Source: a virus. From it: a stretch of DNA of 37,013 nt. Where the stretch lies: IMG/VR virus record IMGVR_UViG_3300008266_000402, positions 1-37,013 of that record; one strand, 5' to 3'. The notes beneath the pieces are model-generated. The model was not told where the DNA came from. It saw nothing but the letters and a program-made list of their open reading frames with translations, and searched no databases. Positions 8,040-14,842 of the stretch are shown here, in pieces. Made by a program: the position numbers and the translations under genes. Within the stretch, counting starts at the first letter, position 1. Each line of letters starts with the position of its first letter.

Positions 8040-9322
8040 TGAACAAGGGAATGTACGGCTTTGGGTTGCCGCCTAACTATGCAACCCGTGTGGCTCCCGC
8101 TAGATGGTCACAATTCAAACTTATCACTTCAACCACTTCCACGGAGGTTGTGCCCCAAAATGTGTATCAAATCGGTGTAGCTGTTTGGGGTGGTGGTGGT
8201 AATGGTGCTTCAACCAATACTTCTAGCACTCCAAGCGCTGGGGGAGGTGGAGGTGGGTTTGCATATGGAGTTATTGATGTTATTCCTGGGCAGACGCTTG
8301 ACACCATAACAGTAGGAGGTCAAGGCGGAACAAGTTCTTATGGGACCCTGTTAACTGCTACTGGCGGCACTAACGCTTCTGGAAACACACCCGGATCAGG
8401 TGGATCAGGAACTGCTAGCGCAACATTAAGAGGCTCATATACCGCCTCTGGTGGTGCTGGTGGAACCGGGCAATCTTCAAACAATACAGCCGGAGGTGGA
8501 GGTGGCGCTGGATCTCATTACGGCACTGGTGGGGCAGGTGGAACAAACTCAGGATCAAGCACACAACCCTCTTCAACTGGTGGTGGCGGGCTTGGGCCAA
8601 ATGGCCGTGGTGGAAATATTGGTAGTTCGGTAAACCAAGGAAACCAAGCTACTGGCGGCGGCGGTGCAGGATTTAGAGGTGGTGACGCATTAGTTGCTAG
8701 TCAAGCCTTTATGACTGGCGGTGGTGGATCTGGTTCAAATGGCCAATCAGCAGCAGGCGGTAATGTCATTGGTGGAAATGGCGGGAGCGGATCGTTTGGT
8801 TCGACAGTTTTAGGTGGAGTTTCGGGAGCAGCCAACGCATCTGGATCAAATGGTGCTGGTATTGGTGCATTTAGTACATCTGGTGCATTTATGAGGGCTG
8901 GTAACGGTTCTGGTAGCGGCACATGGATTGATGTTATTTATCAAACCTTAAATGGTGGCGGCGGCGGAGCCGGAGCAAGCGGTGCGGTAATTTGTTTTGG
9001 TGGCAATGGCTCCCCCGGTGGTGGTGGCGGTGGAGCTTATAGCGGTACTGGATCGACAAATCCAACTGGCGGTGATGGCGGTTTAGGTGGTGGCGGTGGT
9101 GGGGCTTCTTCCGGTGACTCGGCTAGCCCAGCAGTTGGCGGAAATGGTGGTCCGCTTGGTGGTGGAGGCGGGGCATCTTGTCAAAGCTCTGCGAACACAC
9201 GGGGTGGATCAGGTAGTTACGCTGGAGGTGGTGGTGGTTCTTCACAGGGTGGTGGTAGTGGTTCTACCGCAGGTTCAGGCGGCACGGGTGTAGTTGTTCT
9301 TTATTGGACAGAAGGATTCTGA
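8039..9322 (+). CDS. Glycine-rich adhesin-like tail tip protein (gp38-like architecture)
   Basis: The 427-residue product begins with a globular 45-residue segment ending in YQIGVAVWGGGG. A roughly 350-residue region follows, packed with GGGG, GGxGG and TGGGGxG runs, and it finishes with GTGVVVLYWTEGF. The layout (short beta start, long glycine-rich body, short hydrophobic beta strand at the end) is that of phage adhesins that fold as polyglycine-II helices, such as the S16/T2 gp38 type. The glycine runs are interrupted by variable Ser/Asn/Thr/Gln/Ala segments, where host-contact loops would sit. I infer a receptor-recognition role from architecture and context only; no sequence homology to gp38 is claimed. 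Confidence 0.65.
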   Translation: MNKGMYGFGLPPNYATRVAPARWSQFKLITSTTSTEVVPQNVYQIGVAVWGGGGNGASTNTSSTPSAGGGGGGFAYGVIDVIPGQTLDTITVGGQGGTSSYGTLLTATGGTNASGNTPGSGGSGTASATLRGSYTASGGAGGTGQSSNNTAGGGGGAGSHYGTGGAGGTNSGSSTQPSSTGGGGLGPNGRGGNIGSSVNQGNQATGGGGAGFRGGDALVASQAFMTGGGGSGSNGQSAAGGNVIGGNGGSGSFGSTVLGGVSGAANASGSNGAGIGAFSTSGAFMRAGNGSGSGTWIDVIYQTLNGGGGGAGASGAVICFGGNGSPGGGGGGAYSGTGSTNPTGGDGGLGGGGGGASSGDSASPAVGGNGGPLGGGGGASCQSSANTRGGSGSYAGGGGGSSQGGGSGSTAGSGGTGVVVLYWTEGF

Positions 9323-9324
9323 TC

Positions 9325-9711
9325 ATGAAATACGCATGGATTGAAAACGGTCAAATTCGAGATGTGGCTTGGACTGATCCAGAAAAGATCTACCACCCCG
9401 ACATAGCCAAACTTTACGACACCCAAGTTCCTGACGATGCGGCTAACGGTGACGGCTGGGTAAACGGCCAACTGGTTAAACCAGAGCCACCTCCCCCGCC
9501 GGCCCCAATGCCTCGCTCGTGGACAGTGGATGACTTCCGTAAGGGTTTGAGCCTGGCTGAAAAGGTTAAATGGGACAACGACTCAGCGCCTGAAATCAAG
9601 ACGGTTAAGGCTGAGTTACCCAAACAGCAAGCCGGAGCGCAGGAGCTGGTTGATTTTCTGGTTGCCTCAAATGTCATCTCTCAGGCATCAGCAACAAAAA
9701 TTATGGAGTAA
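9325..9711 (+). CDS. Putative fibre-assembly chaperone-like protein of adhesin module 2
   Basis: The ATG at 9325 was chosen because aagga lies about 8 bases upstream; a TTG at 9304 would start inside the previous gene with no good site. The 128-residue product opens MKYAWIENGQIRDVAWTDP, then a segment containing YHPDIA and GDGWVNG, a proline-rich linker (KPEPPPPPAPMP) and a helical C-terminal domain (WTVDDFRKGLSLAEKVKW ... ELVDFLVASNVI). This order (ligand-like N-terminal domain, Pro linker, helical domain) is like small phage tail-assembly proteins. By position it corresponds to the chaperones at 6860 and 12200, but it lacks their GFP..V.WP signature. A chaperone role is inferred from synteny. 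Confidence 0.55.
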   Translation: MKYAWIENGQIRDVAWTDPEKIYHPDIAKLYDTQVPDDAANGDGWVNGQLVKPEPPPPPAPMPRSWTVDDFRKGLSLAEKVKWDNDSAPEIKTVKAELPKQQAGAQELVDFLVASNVISQASATKIME

Positions 9712-9714
9712 GAA

Positions 9715-10272
9715 ATGCCTTCAACCATAAACGCAACCTCATCCGGCTCGGGTGGCTTGATCTCGACCGGGGACGCCTCCGGTCAGCTCGAGCTGCAGAC
9801 TAACGGCACGACCAGGTTGACCATAGATTCAGGCGGAACCATTACTCTATCGAGCGCCCTGCCCGCCGGATCAGGCGGAACTGGTAATGCTTTTTTCTCG
9901 GTAGCTGGACCTGCGTCTACGGTAAAGACTTACACCTTCCCCAACGAAAACATGAGTGTTGGGTATAGGAATGTCCCGGCGGTCGGCACTAAGACAAGTT
10001 CTTACACTCTGGCAACGGCAGATGTAGGTAAATATGTTCAGGTCGGTTCTGGCGGTGCAATCGTAATTCCGGACGCTACATTTGCAGAGGGTGATGTAAT
10101 CAGCGTGTTTAACAACACCTCTGGAACCATCACGATCACCTGCTCGATTACTACTGCATACATCGCCGGTACAGACTCTGACAAGGCTACGATGACATTG
10201 GCTGCAAGAGGACTGGCAACCATTCTGTTTATCTCCGGTACCGTGTGCGTCGTTCAAGGAAATGTGACCTAA
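9715..10272 (+). CDS. Short fibre-like protein, head of adhesin module 3
   Basis: The 185-residue product shares the N-terminal GDxSGQLxLQTNGTT motif with the gene at 4267 (residues about 18-35) and then diverges. It continues with a GSGGTGNAFFSVAGP segment and a beta-rich C-terminal domain (KYVQVGSGGAIVIPDATF ... VISVFNNTSGTITITC). That last region resembles beta-sandwich domains found in the 15881 product, which has FTLIRNNGTGTVTLSP. It precedes the large repeat protein as 4267 does in module 1, so the two modules are related by duplication of the start and replacement of the rest. Probably a virion fibre piece. Confidence 0.6.
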   Translation: MPSTINATSSGSGGLISTGDASGQLELQTNGTTRLTIDSGGTITLSSALPAGSGGTGNAFFSVAGPASTVKTYTFPNENMSVGYRNVPAVGTKTSSYTLATADVGKYVQVGSGGAIVIPDATFAEGDVISVFNNTSGTITITCSITTAYIAGTDSDKATMTLAARGLATILFISGTVCVVQGNVT

Positions 10273-10273
10273 C

Positions 10274-12190
10274 ATGAGCGGAAATCAGCTTATGCTGGCC
10301 GGTGCGCCAGGAACCGTTGCTAATTACATCGAGGATGTGTTTAGCACCTACCTTTATACGGGTACTGGGGCTACTCAAACAATTACCAACGGTATTGACT
10401 TATCCACTAAAGGTGGGTTGGTTTGGACAAAATCAAGAAACCAAACCGGTAGTAACAGATTTAATGATACTGTTAGAGGGGCTACCAATGCTCTTAGATC
10501 AAATAGCACTGACGCCTCAACTGTTATAGCAAACGGGCTAACTGCTTTTAATACTAACGGCTATAACTTAGGCGATGATTCTGGAAACTCAGGATATAAC
10601 TTTAGTGCTTTGTATGATTATGTCTCTTGGACATTCCGCGAACAACCAAAGTTCTTTGATGTAGTTACTTATACTGGCACAGGCAGCCCAAGAACAGTTA
10701 GTCATAATCTTGGTTCTGCTCCAGGGTGCATCATAGTCAAACGATATGATTCAACAGGTAGTTGGGCTGTTTGGCATCGCTCTGGTACTCAAGCTTCTAC
10801 ATTTGGTGTAGGAACATCCGGATCGACTAATTCTAATGGCTTTACTTATGTAGCCTACCTCTTCGCCCATAACGCAGGTGGTTTTGGTCTGACCGGTTCA
10901 GATAATGTAATTACTTGCGGAAGTTATACAGGTAATGGGTCAACATCTGGGCCAACCGTAACACTTGGTTATGAGCCGCAATGGTTGATGATTAAAACAT
11001 CTACCACAACTGGTAGCTGGCAGATGATTGACAATATGCGTGGCATGGTTGTTAGTGGAGATGACCAACGACTAATTGCAAATTCATCCAGTGCCGAACT
11101 GACTAATGATTATTTAAGCCCAACAGCAACTGGCTTTCAGCTTGTTTCTACTTCAAGTGAAGTAAACGGAAACGGTCAAACCTACATCTACATCGCCATT
11201 CGCCGTGGGCCGATGAAGACGCCGACGAGCGGGACAAGTGTGTTTTATCCGCAAGCAGTTTCGCAAGCAGATACAGTTGATTCAACTAATGTTCCGTTTC
11301 CTCCTGATTTGGTAAATACCTTTAGTAGAAACGGTACGGATAGAACTCTTGGATATAACCAATTTCAGTTTGCAGACCGTTTACGCTCGTTAGGGGTTCC
11401 AAATAACACACTAATCGGAAGTGGGTGTCCATCCCTGCGTTCGTCATCATCATTTCAAGAGGCTACTTCATCATATATTCAACTAAAAGCAGACGGTCAA
11501 AACATAACCAGATCTAATGGGTGGAACAGCGCCACTTATGGAAACTGGATTTACTACTTTATGCGTCGCGCACCCGGTTTCTTTGATGTGGTCTGCTATA
11601 CAGGCACTAGTGCTAATACAACAATCAGCCATAACTTAGGTGTTGCACCTGAGTTGATTATTTGTAAATCAAGAAGTTCTAATCCCGGCGCTAATTGGGT
11701 TGTATGGAATCAAACACTTAATAGCAGTACTGGATATTTATATCTAAACGATACGCTTGAAGCAAGTAATTTTGCTGGTGTATGGAATGGTGCGCCAACA
11801 TCAACATACTTTACGCTTGGCACAAATTATCAAAATAACAATTCTGGAATAACATTTGTTGCCTATCTCTTCGCCACGGTAGCAGGTGTCAGCAAAGTAG
11901 GTTCCTACACCGGGACAGGTACAACGCTTCAGGTTAATTGCGGATTTACTGGTGGGTCTCGATTTGTTCTCATTAAGCGCACAGACTCAACTGGTGACTG
12001 GTATGTTTGGGACTCTGCTCGCGGTATTGTGGCTAGTAACGACCCTTACCTGCTTTTGAACAGCACGGCGGCAGAGGTCACTAATACCGACTATGTAGAT
12101 ACCTACAGCGCAGGTTTTGAAATTAGCAGCACAGCTCCGGCAGCGATTAATGCTAACGGCGGCACATATATTTTCTTGGCAATTGCTTAA
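10274..12190 (+). CDS. Six-repeat receptor-binding protein, copy 2 (paralogue of 4839)
   Basis: The 638-residue product has the same architecture as copy 1: an IEDVFSTYLYTG start, YTGTG-type repeats and a YIFLAIA end. Some DNA blocks are nearly identical between the two genes: 10853-10923 matches 5526-5596 at 66 of 71 bases by my count. Protein between these blocks is strongly diverged, for example the region after IAIRRGPMKTPTSGTSVF. The repeat between IAIRRGP and RRAPGFF is the least like the others. This mosaic pattern suggests intragenic module exchange between two adhesin copies. Function is inferred as receptor binding from the chaperone gene that follows. Composition is A+T-richer than flanking genes. 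Confidence 0.7.
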   Translation: MSGNQLMLAGAPGTVANYIEDVFSTYLYTGTGATQTITNGIDLSTKGGLVWTKSRNQTGSNRFNDTVRGATNALRSNSTDASTVIANGLTAFNTNGYNLGDDSGNSGYNFSALYDYVSWTFREQPKFFDVVTYTGTGSPRTVSHNLGSAPGCIIVKRYDSTGSWAVWHRSGTQASTFGVGTSGSTNSNGFTYVAYLFAHNAGGFGLTGSDNVITCGSYTGNGSTSGPTVTLGYEPQWLMIKTSTTTGSWQMIDNMRGMVVSGDDQRLIANSSSAELTNDYLSPTATGFQLVSTSSEVNGNGQTYIYIAIRRGPMKTPTSGTSVFYPQAVSQADTVDSTNVPFPPDLVNTFSRNGTDRTLGYNQFQFADRLRSLGVPNNTLIGSGCPSLRSSSSFQEATSSYIQLKADGQNITRSNGWNSATYGNWIYYFMRRAPGFFDVVCYTGTSANTTISHNLGVAPELIICKSRSSNPGANWVVWNQTLNSSTGYLYLNDTLEASNFAGVWNGAPTSTYFTLGTNYQNNNSGITFVAYLFATVAGVSKVGSYTGTGTTLQVNCGFTGGSRFVLIKRTDSTGDWYVWDSARGIVASNDPYLLLNSTAAEVTNTDYVDTYSAGFEISSTAPAAINANGGTYIFLAIA

Positions 12191-12199
12191 GGACACATT

Positions 12200-12673
12200 A
12201 TGGAACTACGAATTAAATCAACGGGCCAGGTTCTTACCGAAACCGAATGGCGTAAGTGGGTAGCCCAGACCTATGGCAAATCGGTGGGGCCAATATCGCC
12301 CGAGGCAGTCAGCCTGTTCGACTCCGATGTGGTCTTTGAAGGCCCGCAGGCAACCGGAGGAACGGTGTATCAGTACTCCATGCGCCAAGGGGTTGAGCAA
12401 CAGTCTGACGGCAATTGGTACACAAAGTATGTACTTGGCCCGATATTTAATAATTCAGAGGATGAGGCCGCATACAAGGCACAAAAAGATGCCGAACAGG
12501 CTGAGGCTGTGCGCCAAGACCGTAACAGAAGATTGGCAGATTGCGACTGGACACAGGTCGCCGATTCGCCGGTAAATGTAGCGATATGGGCTGCCTACAG
12601 ACAGCAATTAAGAGATGTTCCGGCGCAGGCAGGGTTTCCTTGGAATGTTCAGTGGCCGACACAGCCGGAGTAA
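12200..12673 (+). CDS. Tail fibre assembly chaperone, copy 2 (Phage_tail_APC-like)
   Basis: The 157-residue product aligns along its length with the 6860 product. MELRIKSTGQVL matches MEYRLKSTGAVM, VVFEGPQATGG matches PVFEGPQPTTS, and the C-terminus carries RQDRNRRLADCDW, YRQQLRDVPAQAGFP and VQWPTQPE. The C-terminal block is the PF16778-type chaperone signature. A longer acidic linker (NNSEDEAAYKAQKDAEQAEA) distinguishes it. It follows adhesin copy 2 by nine bases and presumably serves that protein. Two diverged chaperones for two diverged adhesins suggests matched pairs. Confidence 0.8.
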   Translation: MELRIKSTGQVLTETEWRKWVAQTYGKSVGPISPEAVSLFDSDVVFEGPQATGGTVYQYSMRQGVEQQSDGNWYTKYVLGPIFNNSEDEAAYKAQKDAEQAEAVRQDRNRRLADCDWTQVADSPVNVAIWAAYRQQLRDVPAQAGFPWNVQWPTQPE

Positions 12674-12676
12674 AAC

Positions 12677-12850
12677 ATGGCTGAGAAATGGATACAGAAA
12701 GCTATCAAAAAGCCAGGATCTTTACGAAGCGCTCTTGGTGTGAAAGAAGGGCAAAAGATTCCGGTCAAGAAATTAGAAGCCGCCGCCAAGAAGCCTGGAA
12801 AACTAGGTCAGCGGGCGCGGTTAGCCAAAACATTACGGGGGTTCGACTGA
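12677..12850 (+). CDS. 57-aa basic phage protein
   Basis: A short frame starts with ATG at 12677, four bases after the chaperone stop, and ends at a TGA that overlaps the next ATG by one base. The product is MAEKWIQKAIKKPGSLRSAL followed by GVKEGQKIPVKKLEAAAKKP and a basic end (QRARLAKTLRGFD). It is strongly basic, with three KKPG-like turns. I recall very similar small basic proteins in many phage structural or lysis regions, of unknown function. Nucleic-acid or membrane-surface binding would fit the charge, but that is inference. Confidence 0.75.
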   Translation: MAEKWIQKAIKKPGSLRSALGVKEGQKIPVKKLEAAAKKPGKLGQRARLAKTLRGFD

Positions 12851-13044
12851 TGGAGTCATTGGAGACCAAATTGGCCGTCCATGAGGCTGTTTGCGCTACT
12901 CGTTATGAACAGATCTCTGCCTCATTGCGCGAGGGTGATCGCCGTATGAGCAAGATTGAGTATCTGCTTTACGCCGTAATTATTGTGGTGTTGTTTGGGC
13001 CAGGCGTCGCTGCTGAATTCTTTAAAAAGCTGATTGGACTCTAA
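12850..13044 (+). CDS. Single-TM small membrane protein (holin/XhlA-like candidate)
   Basis: The start at 12850 overlaps the upstream TGA by one base; a longer in-frame version would run through the whole 57-aa gene and was rejected. The 64-residue product has a charged, helical N-terminal 40 residues (METHIONINE-start ESLETKLAVHE ... LREGDRRMSKIE) and a C-terminal transmembrane segment YLLYAVIIVVLFGPGVAAEF followed by FKKLIGL. The layout of an amphipathic helix followed by one TM recalls XhlA-type proteins and class III holins. It is the first of several membrane proteins ahead of the endolysin. Confidence 0.6.
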   Translation: MESLETKLAVHEAVCATRYEQISASLREGDRRMSKIEYLLYAVIIVVLFGPGVAAEFFKKLIGL

Positions 13045-13045
13045 T

Positions 13046-13123
13046 GTGGGATTTTGGTCGTTTGTGTTCTTGGGCGTCTTACTGATAGCCATCGGATGGT
13101 CTCTTTTCTTATGGAGCCTTTGA
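13046..13123 (+). CDS. Possible 25-aa membrane micropeptide
   Basis: A GTG two bases after the preceding stop opens a 25-codon frame ending in TGA directly before the next gene's GTG. The product is one continuous hydrophobic segment (GFWSFVFLGVLLIAIGWSLF then LWSL) with no charged residue. The frame exactly fills the otherwise empty space between two genes, and every other gap here is under 12 bases. Its ribosome binding site is weak, so translation would rely on coupling. If real, it is a pinholin-sized membrane peptide; otherwise this is a non-coding spacer. No family is known to me. Confidence 0.4.
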   Translation: MGFWSFVFLGVLLIAIGWSLFLWSL

Positions 13124-13576
13124 GTGTTGCCCGAACCTACCGACCCATCAAAGGTCGTCCAAACTGCTCTTGGTGGTATCCGAGAAGCCATAAAGGCTGG
13201 ACGGGACATCAAGGAAACGGCCAAGGAGGTCAACGCCTTCTTGGACGAAGAGGCGCGAGCCAGAGTTGCTTGGCGCAAAAAACAGCAGGAAGTCCAGCGT
13301 CGAGGGGACATGATGTTCATCGACGCCATCAACGAGTATCGGATTCTGTACAACATCCGCAGGCAAAAAGAGGATGCGTTTAAGCAGATAGAGAAAGAGT
13401 TTGGGCGAAAAGCGGTTCAAGAAGTAGAGCAATTAGAGGGAAGGCTTCGGAAAGAAAAGAAGGAACTGCAGCGGGAGTTTGAATCAGACCGCAAGCAGAC
13501 TAGGAATGAGTGGCTGGTATTGGGGGTATTGGCGTTGGTGATGTACGCAATACTTAAACTAACAAAGGTGTGGTGA
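13124..13576 (+). CDS. Coiled-coil protein with C-terminal membrane anchor
   Basis: The 150-residue product starts at a GTG directly after TGA, with tggag about 10 bases upstream. Residues 15-125 are almost entirely helical and highly charged (KETAKEVNAFLDEEARARVA ... EQLEGRLRKEKKELQREFES). Residues 128-146 form a transmembrane segment (WLVLGVLALVMYAILKL), ending KVW. The tail-anchored topology leaves a long cytoplasmic coiled coil. It is not a classical i-spanin, whose TM is N-terminal. In the lysis region it could be a holin regulator or antiholin, or an unrelated membrane-associated protein. I do not recognise the family. Confidence 0.6.
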   Translation: MLPEPTDPSKVVQTALGGIREAIKAGRDIKETAKEVNAFLDEEARARVAWRKKQQEVQRRGDMMFIDAINEYRILYNIRRQKEDAFKQIEKEFGRKAVQEVEQLEGRLRKEKKELQREFESDRKQTRNEWLVLGVLALVMYAILKLTKVW

Positions 13577-13986
13577 TGTTCACAGACAAAGAACTTAAAC
13601 GAGCCAAGATTGACATCCAAGCCGAGCTAAACCGGCTGGAGGCCCAACAGACAGCCAAAGAGGTTGCTGGTAAATCAATAGGCCGATACGGACTTTTTTA
13701 CATCACGCTGATCGTAATTATTGGGGTGGCGGCAAGCCTTCAGTTAGAAGAGGGCAAGATGGCTGCGGTCATGGGCCTACTGGGTGCGTCCCTGACAGCC
13801 CTGATCTCCATGATGAATGGAATCGCCGGCGCCACGCCTAAACAGGATAAGCCTGAGTTCGACATCATGAAGCAACTCATTGAACGCCTAGACCGGATGG
13901 CTGACCGCGACCCGATGACGGTCGATGTGGACGGGGAGAAGGTTACTGTCCGCAAGGGCGATAACGAAGTTAAGACAGCGAGGTGA
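13576..13986 (+). CDS. Two-TM membrane protein, holin-like
   Basis: The ATG at 13576 overlaps the previous TGA, with aaagg about 8 bases upstream; earlier in-frame GTG codons are less likely. The 136-residue product has an amphipathic N-terminal helix (DKELKRAKIDIQAELNRLEA), two membrane segments (about residues 38-57, LFYITLIVIIGVAASLQL, and 62-85, MAAVMGLLGASLTALISMMN) and a hydrophilic C-terminal domain (FDIMKQLIERLDRM ... DVDGEKVTVRKGDNE). Two TM segments with a charged C-terminus resemble class II holins, though the C-terminus is long. It sits immediately before the recognised 3-TM holin, so it may be a holin partner or antiholin. Confidence 0.55.
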   Translation: MFTDKELKRAKIDIQAELNRLEAQQTAKEVAGKSIGRYGLFYITLIVIIGVAASLQLEEGKMAAVMGLLGASLTALISMMNGIAGATPKQDKPEFDIMKQLIERLDRMADRDPMTVDVDGEKVTVRKGDNEVKTAR

Positions 13987-13988
13987 TT

Positions 13989-14396
13989 ATGTTACCTATT
14001 GGCACACTTTTAGAGATTGGCGGAAAGATCCTCGATAAGGTCATTCCAGACCCCGAAGCCAAGGCCAAGGCCCAGGTTGCACTTATGGAGATGCAGCAAA
14101 AGGGTGAACTGGCCCAGCTTCAGGCTGATATGAACGAGCAGGACAATCTGACTAAGCGGATGGAAGCCGACATGAAGTCGGACTCTTGGCTATCCAAGAA
14201 CATTCGGCCTATGACCCTGGTGTTTATTCTTATTACTTACACCGCTTTTGGCATGATGTCTGCGTGGGACATTGAAGTAAACAACAACTATGTTGAGCTA
14301 CTCGGTCAGTGGGGGATGCTAATCATGTCGTTTTATTTTGGCGGCAGGACGCTTGAAAAGATTATGGATATGAAGGCGAAGAAAGAAGAAAAATGA
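13989..14396 (+). CDS. Holin of the GTA 3-TM family
   Basis: The 135-residue product begins MLPIGTLLEIGGKILDKVIP, then DPEAKAKAQVALMEMQQKGE. It has a central SWLSKNIRPMTLVFILITY segment and a second hydrophobic segment LLGQWGMLIMSFYFGGRTLE. The order (IPDPEAKAKA helix, W-x-x-x-x-RP, membrane segments, basic end) is the pattern of the GTA_holin_3TM family (PF11351). Holins of this family form inner-membrane lesions that release the endolysin. The stop overlaps the endolysin ATG (ATGA). A GTG at 13983 is in frame but lies within the ribosome binding region (gaggtga). Confidence 0.8.
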   Translation: MLPIGTLLEIGGKILDKVIPDPEAKAKAQVALMEMQQKGELAQLQADMNEQDNLTKRMEADMKSDSWLSKNIRPMTLVFILITYTAFGMMSAWDIEVNNNYVELLGQWGMLIMSFYFGGRTLEKIMDMKAKKEEK

Positions 14397-14842
14397 ACCC
14401 CACCGATAAACTTTCGGAGAACTTTACCTATGAAGAACTTACTCGCTCGGATACGGCAGTTCGGCTCGGCGTTGAAAACACGCCTAATGAGTCTGAAATC
14501 GAAAATCTCAAAAGACTCGCAGCCCTCCTCCAAGAAGTCAAAAAAGCGATAGGGGGTAAAGCCGTGATGATCAACAGCGCCTACAGGTCTAAGCCTGTAA
14601 ACGACGCTGTCGGATCTAAAGACACCTCACAACACCGTTTAGGCTGTGCGGCTGACCTCAGAGTTCCGGGGATGAAACCACGGGAGGTGGTGGAGGCCTG
14701 CATAGCCGCCCAAGTACCCTTTGATCAGATCATCCTTGAGTTTGATTCTTGGACGCATATCTCTGTTCCAAACACACCTCAGATGCAGCCTAGAGGCCAA
14801 AAGCTGATAATTGACAAACAGGGAACAAGGGCCTTTTCATGA
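14393..14842 (+). CDS. Endolysin, M15 family D-Ala-D-Ala peptidase
   Basis: The 149-residue product is a single catalytic domain of the M15_3 type. The N-terminus has LSENFTYEELTRSDTAVRLG. The zinc site is SQHRLGCAADL (His81 and Asp88) plus WTHIS (His122), with a Glu nearby at 117 and the substrate-side motif INSAYRSKPVN at 60-70. No signal peptide or cell-wall-binding domain is present, so export through a holin is expected, as with the gene just upstream. It would cut peptide cross-links of peptidoglycan. Length is normal for single-domain phage enzymes of this class. Confidence 0.9.
   Translation: MNPTDKLSENFTYEELTRSDTAVRLGVENTPNESEIENLKRLAALLQEVKKAIGGKAVMINSAYRSKPVNDAVGSKDTSQHRLGCAADLRVPGMKPREVVEACIAAQVPFDQIILEFDSWTHISVPNTPQMQPRGQKLIIDKQGTRAFS

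Noticed and set aside
9304-9324. TTG start for the putative chaperone at 9325
   Set aside because: It would start inside the end of the glycine-rich adhesin gene; the ATG at 9325 has a well-placed aagga.
4839-12190. Diversity-generating retroelement acting on the adhesins
   Set aside because: Repeated and diverged adhesin segments raised the idea, but no reverse transcriptase or template repeat was seen in the window. Divergence is spread over whole segments rather than at adenine positions of one short variable region.
12688-12849. In-frame upstream extension of the 64-aa membrane protein
   Set aside because: It would cover the whole of the well-supported 57-aa basic gene in another frame. 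The ATG at 12850 has the usual one-base overlap with the preceding stop.
13983-13988. GTG start for the 3-TM holin six bases upstream
   Set aside because: The codon lies within the Shine-Dalgarno-like gaggtga. The ATG at 13989 matches the family's MLP-type start.
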